Shown in pieces: positions 15,213-15,308 of a stretch of 15,308 nt of DNA; positions within the stretch are counted from its first letter, which is position 1; every line of letters begins with the position of its first letter. The stretch is from Dunaliella salina (Eukaryota > Chlorophyta > Chlorophyceae > Chlamydomonadales > Dunaliellaceae): the NCBI GenBank assembly GCA_002284615.2, contig MU070040.1:28808-44115 (forward strand), read 5' to 3'. Below the pieces are notes generated by a model, which did not search any database, was not told the DNA's origin, and worked only from the letters and a program-made list of their open reading frames with translations. Made by a program: the position numbers and the translations under genes.

Positions 15213-15308
15213 CAAGGTTTACAAGGTTTACAAGGGAACATAACCTTCAGCCAGAAAGTTTGGCTGCTCGGTGTGGTGAAAGAAATGCATAAGCTCAGAG
15301 ATGAAGCG
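15213..15308 (-). mobile_element. Element X, 3' end of a second copy inserted in family 1 copy 3; runs off the right edge
   Basis: The - strand ends in a hairpin (CAGCCA ... TGGCTG, about 15265-15247) followed by GTAAACCTTGTAAACCTTG repeats (15236-15213), closely matching the 3' end of the 5332-5546 insertion. It interrupts the linker coding sequence of the LINE copy just at LERFPK. The rest of the element lies outside the window, so no target duplication can be checked. Confidence 0.6.

Noticed and set aside
1..15308. Bacterial or phage-type features: CRISPR, operons, RBS-led genes, tRNA or rRNA
   Set aside because: None was found. Repeats are dispersed transposon copies or microsatellites, and the coding traces are LINE domains typical of eukaryotes.

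Overview
The window looks like nuclear DNA of a eukaryote, most likely an alga and perhaps of the green lineage (inference only). It is filled with decayed non-LTR retrotransposons (LINEs) that pair an RNase H domain with a restriction-like endonuclease (RLE). This pairing is known from the Dualen/RandI group first described in Chlamydomonas. There are no operons, ribosome-binding-site-spaced gene arrays, tRNAs, rRNAs or CRISPR arrays. No intact host gene could be recognised.

Two related LINE families account for most of the readable protein sequence. Family 1 has a long + strand copy at 523-3106 (unidentified upstream domain, RNase H, CCHC zinc knuckle, RLE, 3' UTR, (TTTTC)n tail), a + strand fragment at 12890-13555 and a - strand copy at about 13910-15212. 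Family 2 has fragments at 1-274 (-), 283-356 (+), 3537-4155 (-), 5865-6432 (+), 10290-10868 (+) and 11185-11800 (-). The last 97 bases or so of family 2 are also inserted inside the RNase H domain of the long family 1 copy. Both families end in a small hairpin followed by a (TTTTC)n tail. A dead reverse transcriptase relic lies on the - strand at about 9050-10240.

Between these lie other elements. A 160-bp direct repeat (3122-3281 and 5686-5844) brackets an unrecognised - strand reading frame (5162 down to 3250), which is split by a family 2 LINE with an 11-bp target-site duplication. A 215-bp insertion at 5332-5546 has a 16-bp duplication, and a related 3' end lies at the right edge. A 415-bp terminal-inverted-repeat element with TA ends lies at 12466-12880. 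A glutamine-rich - strand region (about 9036 down to 6486) carries a 103-codon Q-rich frame and several protein-like segments that look like exons or a decayed gene. It is bracketed by an inverted pair of family 2 copies.

The window is therefore mainly a stratigraphy of insertions within insertions. The best candidates for something undescribed are the unrecognised frame inside the direct-repeat-bounded unit, the shared 3'-end RNA structure of the two LINE families, and insertions consisting of little or nothing but a tail.
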